The translations under genes were made by a program, and so were the position numbers. Shown piece after piece: positions 60,159-64,000 of a stretch of DNA of 64,000 nucleotides. This stretch comes from Amnibacterium kyonggiense (GTDB lineage: Bacteria > Actinomycetota > Actinomycetes > Actinomycetales > Microbacteriaceae). The stretch's first letter is position 1. The number at the start of each line of letters is the position of its first letter. Where the stretch lies: NCBI RefSeq assembly GCF_004364555.1, contig NZ_SOAM01000004.1, positions 186,001 to 250,000 on the forward strand, written 5' to 3'. The notes beneath the pieces were generated by a model. The model did no database searches. It was not told where the DNA came from and saw only the letters and a list, made by a program, of their open reading frames with translations.

Positions 60159-61268
60159 CTAGTCGATCGCGTCGAAGCCGCTCGTGATCCGGTCGGCGAG
60201 CGCCTCCCGGTCCTCGAGCGGCAGGAACGCGGACTCGGCCGCGTTCAGCTGGAACGTGAGGAGGTCGTCGAGGTCGTAGTCGAACGCCTCCGTCAGCAGC
60301 GCGAGCTCCTTCGACAGGCTCGTGCCGCTCATCAGCCGGTTGTCGGTGTTCACGGTGACCCGGAACCCGAGCTGGTAGAGCAGGTCGAACGGGTGGTCCT
60401 CGAGCGAGTCGCCCCACGCGGCGATCGCGCCGGTCTGCAGGTTCGAGGAGGGCGACAGCTCGAGCGCGATCTGCCGATCGCGGATCCAGCGCGCGAGCCG
60501 GCCGACCGTGACGTACGAGCGGTCGTCGTCCTCCCGTTCGACCACGAGGTCCTCCGCGAGCCGGACGCCGTGCCCGATGCGGAGCGCGCGGCCGTCGAAG
60601 AGCGCGGAGCGGATGGAGTCGAGCCCGTCGGCCTCCCCCGCGTGCACGGTCGCCGGGACGTGCTGCTCGGCGAGGTAGTCGAACGCGACCCGGTGCCGCG
60701 ACGGCGGGAACCCGGCCTCGGCGCCCGCGATGTCGAAGCCGACGACGCCCCGGTCCCGGTGCCGCACGGCGAGCTCCGCGATCTCGAGGCCGCGGTCCGC
60801 GTGCCGCATCGCGGTGACGAGCTGGCCGACCCGGATGCTCCGGCCGCTGCGCTGCACGCGCTCGACGCCCGTGTCCAGCCCGCGCTGGACCGCCTCGACC
60901 GCGCCGTCGAGCGTGAGGCCGCGCTCGAGGTGCTGCTCGGGCGCCCAGCGGACCTCGCCGTAGAGCACGCCGTCGTCCGCGAGGTCCTCCACGAACTCCC
61001 GCGCGACGCGCTCGAGGTTCGGGGCGGTCTGCATCACGCCGGTCGTGACCGCGAACGTCTTCAGGTACTCGACGAGCGACCCGGAGTCGGCCTGCCCGCG
61101 GAACCACGCCCCGAGCGACTCCCCGTCGGTCGCCGCGACCTCGACGCCCGCGTCCTGCGCGAGCTCGAACACCGTCGCCGGCCGGAGCCCGCCGTCGAGG
61201 TGGTCGTGCAGCGACACCTTCGGCAGCTTCGCCGCATCCACATCGCCCCAGAGGAGCCACCCCGCCAT
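60159..61268 (-). CDS. add: Adenosine deaminase
   Basis: 369 aa. Zinc enzyme that turns adenosine or deoxyadenosine into inosine, feeding the nucleoside phosphorylase at 57320. Metal and catalytic residues visible: SLHDHLDGG (His-x-His), TVHAGEADG (His, catalytic Glu), RIGHGVRL (His), LSPSSN and VNTDNR (Asp). Starts MAGWLLWGDVDAAKLPK, usual for actinobacterial members. Separated from the thymidine phosphorylase start-side gene by 66 bp. Confidence 0.95.
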   Translation of the reverse strand: MAGWLLWGDVDAAKLPKVSLHDHLDGGLRPATVFELAQDAGVEVAATDGESLGAWFRGQADSGSLVEYLKTFAVTTGVMQTAPNLERVAREFVEDLADDGVLYGEVRWAPEQHLERGLTLDGAVEAVQRGLDTGVERVQRSGRSIRVGQLVTAMRHADRGLEIAELAVRHRDRGVVGFDIAGAEAGFPPSRHRVAFDYLAEQHVPATVHAGEADGLDSIRSALFDGRALRIGHGVRLAEDLVVEREDDDRSYVTVGRLARWIRDRQIALELSPSSNLQTGAIAAWGDSLEDHPFDLLYQLGFRVTVNTDNRLMSGTSLSKELALLTEAFDYDLDDLLTFQLNAAESAFLPLEDREALADRITSGFDAID

Positions 61269-61334
61269 GGGGTCAGGATAGGCGACGCCGGTCCGGACGC
61301 CCCGGGGACCGGCAGGTCCTCAGCAGCCGGGCCC

Positions 61335-62624
<1,290 letters not shown>

Positions 62625-62658
62625 CGGTCCACGCTACCGACGCCGACCGGGCCCGGGC

Positions 62659-63303
62659 TCACCGCGCTGCGACCGGCCCGACGGTCATGAACGCGGGTCC
62701 CGGCGCGCAGGCGACCGCCTTCGGGTCCGAATAGAAGAACGCCGTCGTCGAGTGCGGCGGGTACACGCGGTAGCCGTCGCCCTTCCGCACCGTGCAGCCG
62801 TCGAGCGGGCCGCCGTTCGTGCCGATGTTCACGATCGACAGCGGTGCGGCGACCGTGTCGCCGGCCTGCAGCGTCAGCGTGCGGACGTCGGACTGGTTCC
62901 GCGTCGCCGGCCTGCCGAGCTGCGTGCCGTTCCCGTCGCCGACCACGGAGACGCCCGGCGTGCCGCGCAGCGCGCACGGGGTGCCGCCGGTGTTCGTGAA
63001 GAGCACCTGGTACCCGACGCTGCCCGCACCGCCGCCGTCCCGATCCGCGATGACGCTCACGCCGAGGTCCGTGCACTGGTTCGCCGGGCGCCCGGGATCC
63101 GGATCCGCGCGCGTCGTCGTCGGCTCGGGCGTCGCGGTGGGCGCCGTCTCGGTCGGCGTCGGGGCCGCGCTCGAGGGCGGGGCGGACGCGGTGGGCGCGA
63201 CCGTGATCGTCGGCGAGGACGTCGGCTGCGTCGCCTGCGACCCGCATCCCGTCAGCGCCAGCACCAGCGCGGCGCCGAGCGCCGCTCCCCCGAGGACCCG
63301 CAT
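62659..63303 (-). CDS. DUF4232-type lipoprotein
   Basis: 214 aa. Lipoprotein signal with lipobox LTGC (about residue 20), then a Ser/Thr/Pro/Ala-rich spacer to ~70, and a beta-sandwich domain with QCTDLGVSV, VLFTNTGGTPCALRG and a closing Cys in KAVACAPGP. This is the DUF4232 pattern common in actinobacterial exported lipoproteins. Function unknown. 34 bp upstream of the thymidine phosphorylase start, so it may begin the operon or be transcribed separately. Confidence 0.86.
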   Translation of the reverse strand: MRVLGGAALGAALVLALTGCGSQATQPTSSPTITVAPTASAPPSSAAPTPTETAPTATPEPTTTRADPDPGRPANQCTDLGVSVIADRDGGGAGSVGYQVLFTNTGGTPCALRGTPGVSVVGDGNGTQLGRPATRNQSDVRTLTLQAGDTVAAPLSIVNIGTNGGPLDGCTVRKGDGYRVYPPHSTTAFFYSDPKAVACAPGPAFMTVGPVAAR

Positions 63304-63387
63304 GGCTGCACCGTAGCCCGCTCCGGCGACCGGCCGGTGGTCCCACGACGGCCGGGACTGCTCCCGCGGTCCTCCTAGGCTCGTCCG

Positions 63388-64000
63388 GTGGCTCCCGTGG
63401 ACCTGCTCATCAGCGATGCGACCGTCCTCACGCACACGGAGGGCGCGGCACCCGGCTACCCGGACGATCCCGGCGCAGCCCGGGCGGTCGCGCACCTGCT
63501 CGAGCACCACGACGTCGGGATCGCGGACGGCGCGATCGCCTGGGTGCTGCCGACCGGCACCGCGGCGCCGGAGGAGCGCGAGGGCGCCCGCGTGATCGAC
63601 GGCCGCGGCCGCCTCGCCATGCCGGGGCTCATCAACTGCCACACCCACTCCGCCATGACGATGTTCCGCGGGTCGGCGGAGGACGTGCCGGTGCACTCGT
63701 GGTTCAACGACCACATCTGGCCGATGGAGGTGAACCTCACGCCGCACGACGTCGCACTCGGGGCCCGCCTGGCGATCGCGGAGATGCTGCTCGCCGGTGT
63801 GACCACCTTCTGCGACCACTACTTCTCGATGGACGAGATCGCGAAGGAGGTGTCGGCGAGCGGCGCCCGCGCCGTGCTGGCGCCGACCTACTTCTCGTCG
63901 GAGGGGGCGGCCGGGCTGGACCGCTCGGCGGCCTTCGCCGCGGAGTGGCACGGCGCCGCCGACGGCCGCATCACCGCGATGATGGGCCCGCACGCGACCT
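63388..64000 (+). CDS. Amidohydrolase, MtaD/SsnA-like, N-terminal part
   Basis: Runs off the right edge; 204 codons present, about half of a typical member. From GTG 63388: VDLLISDATVLTHTEG, then LAMPGLINCHTHSAMTMFRG with the metal-binding HxH, FNDHIWPMEV, LLAGVTTFCDHYFSMDE and MMGPHA. These are signatures of 5-methylthioadenosine/S-adenosylhomocysteine deaminase-type amidohydrolases. Its place next to adenosine deaminase and thymidine phosphorylase fits a role in nucleoside deamination; the exact substrate needs the missing C-terminal part. Confidence 0.88.
   Translation, partial: MAPVDLLISDATVLTHTEGAAPGYPDDPGAARAVAHLLEHHDVGIADGAIAWVLPTGTAAPEEREGARVIDGRGRLAMPGLINCHTHSAMTMFRGSAEDVPVHSWFNDHIWPMEVNLTPHDVALGARLAIAEMLLAGVTTFCDHYFSMDEIAKEVSASGARAVLAPTYFSSEGAAGLDRSAAFAAEWHGAADGRITAMMGPHAT

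Overview
High-GC actinobacterial chromosome segment. Codon usage, the GTG/ATG start mix, the many 1-4 bp gene overlaps, the acyl-CoA carboxylase beta/epsilon/Maf/alpha neighbourhood, and a wall-polymer island with LCP, LGFP-repeat and fibronectin-III proteins all suggest Micrococcales, most likely Microbacteriaceae. This is a judgement from gene content, not a database match. I see no rRNA, tRNA, CRISPR array, insertion sequence or prophage.

Region 1 (1-37.5 kb) is a cell-envelope glycopolymer island. It opens with a truncated family-2 glycosyltransferase, an NAD-dependent epimerase-like protein and a TIM-barrel sugar isomerase, followed by GtrA and a polytopic GT-C-like protein on the other strand. 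The dTDP-L-rhamnose pathway is complete as rmlA, rmlB and a fused rmlC-rmlD. Next are two tandem secreted beta-helix proteins and a secreted beta-propeller/FN3 protein. A small RHH antitoxin / Doc-type Fic pair interrupts the island, split by an opposite-strand gene. Polymer synthesis then resumes with a GT2 facing a fused CDP-ribitol-type cytidylyltransferase/reductase, an AbiEi-like protein, a CotH-kinase/FN3 protein, two membrane-anchored CDP-glycerol glycerophosphotransferase paralogues (one apparently catalytically dead), UDP-galactopyranose mutase, two more GT2 enzymes, an LGFP-repeat protein with a lipoprotein, two large membrane proteins and two LCP ligases (one degenerate).

Region 2 (37.5-43 kb) is housekeeping: purE, purK, a second GtrA, a PH-domain membrane protein, biotin ligase, and the acyl-CoA carboxylase beta and epsilon subunits.

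Region 3 (43.4-49.4 kb) is a tandem duplication of a three-gene signalling cassette (response regulator, sensor kinase, membrane kinase-like protein). The two response-regulator genes are identical over 635 consecutive bases while their partner kinases have diverged strongly. The second kinase has lost ATP-binding residues. This is the most unusual system in the window.

Region 4 (49.6-64 kb) holds an RNA methyltransferase, Maf, the biotinylated carboxylase alpha subunit, a secreted DUF4397-type protein, a FUSC-type membrane protein, an LpdA-type quinone dehydrogenase, and a nucleoside-salvage group (purine nucleoside phosphorylase, phosphopentomutase-type phosphohexomutase, orphan PTS IIB, adenosine deaminase, thymidine phosphorylase), then a lipoprotein and a truncated amidohydrolase.

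Scattered through the window are short palindromic elements. Four copies of a 62-nt hairpin and two copies of a second hairpin each lie within 3-16 nt of a stop codon, suggesting REP-like elements tied to mRNA 3' ends.
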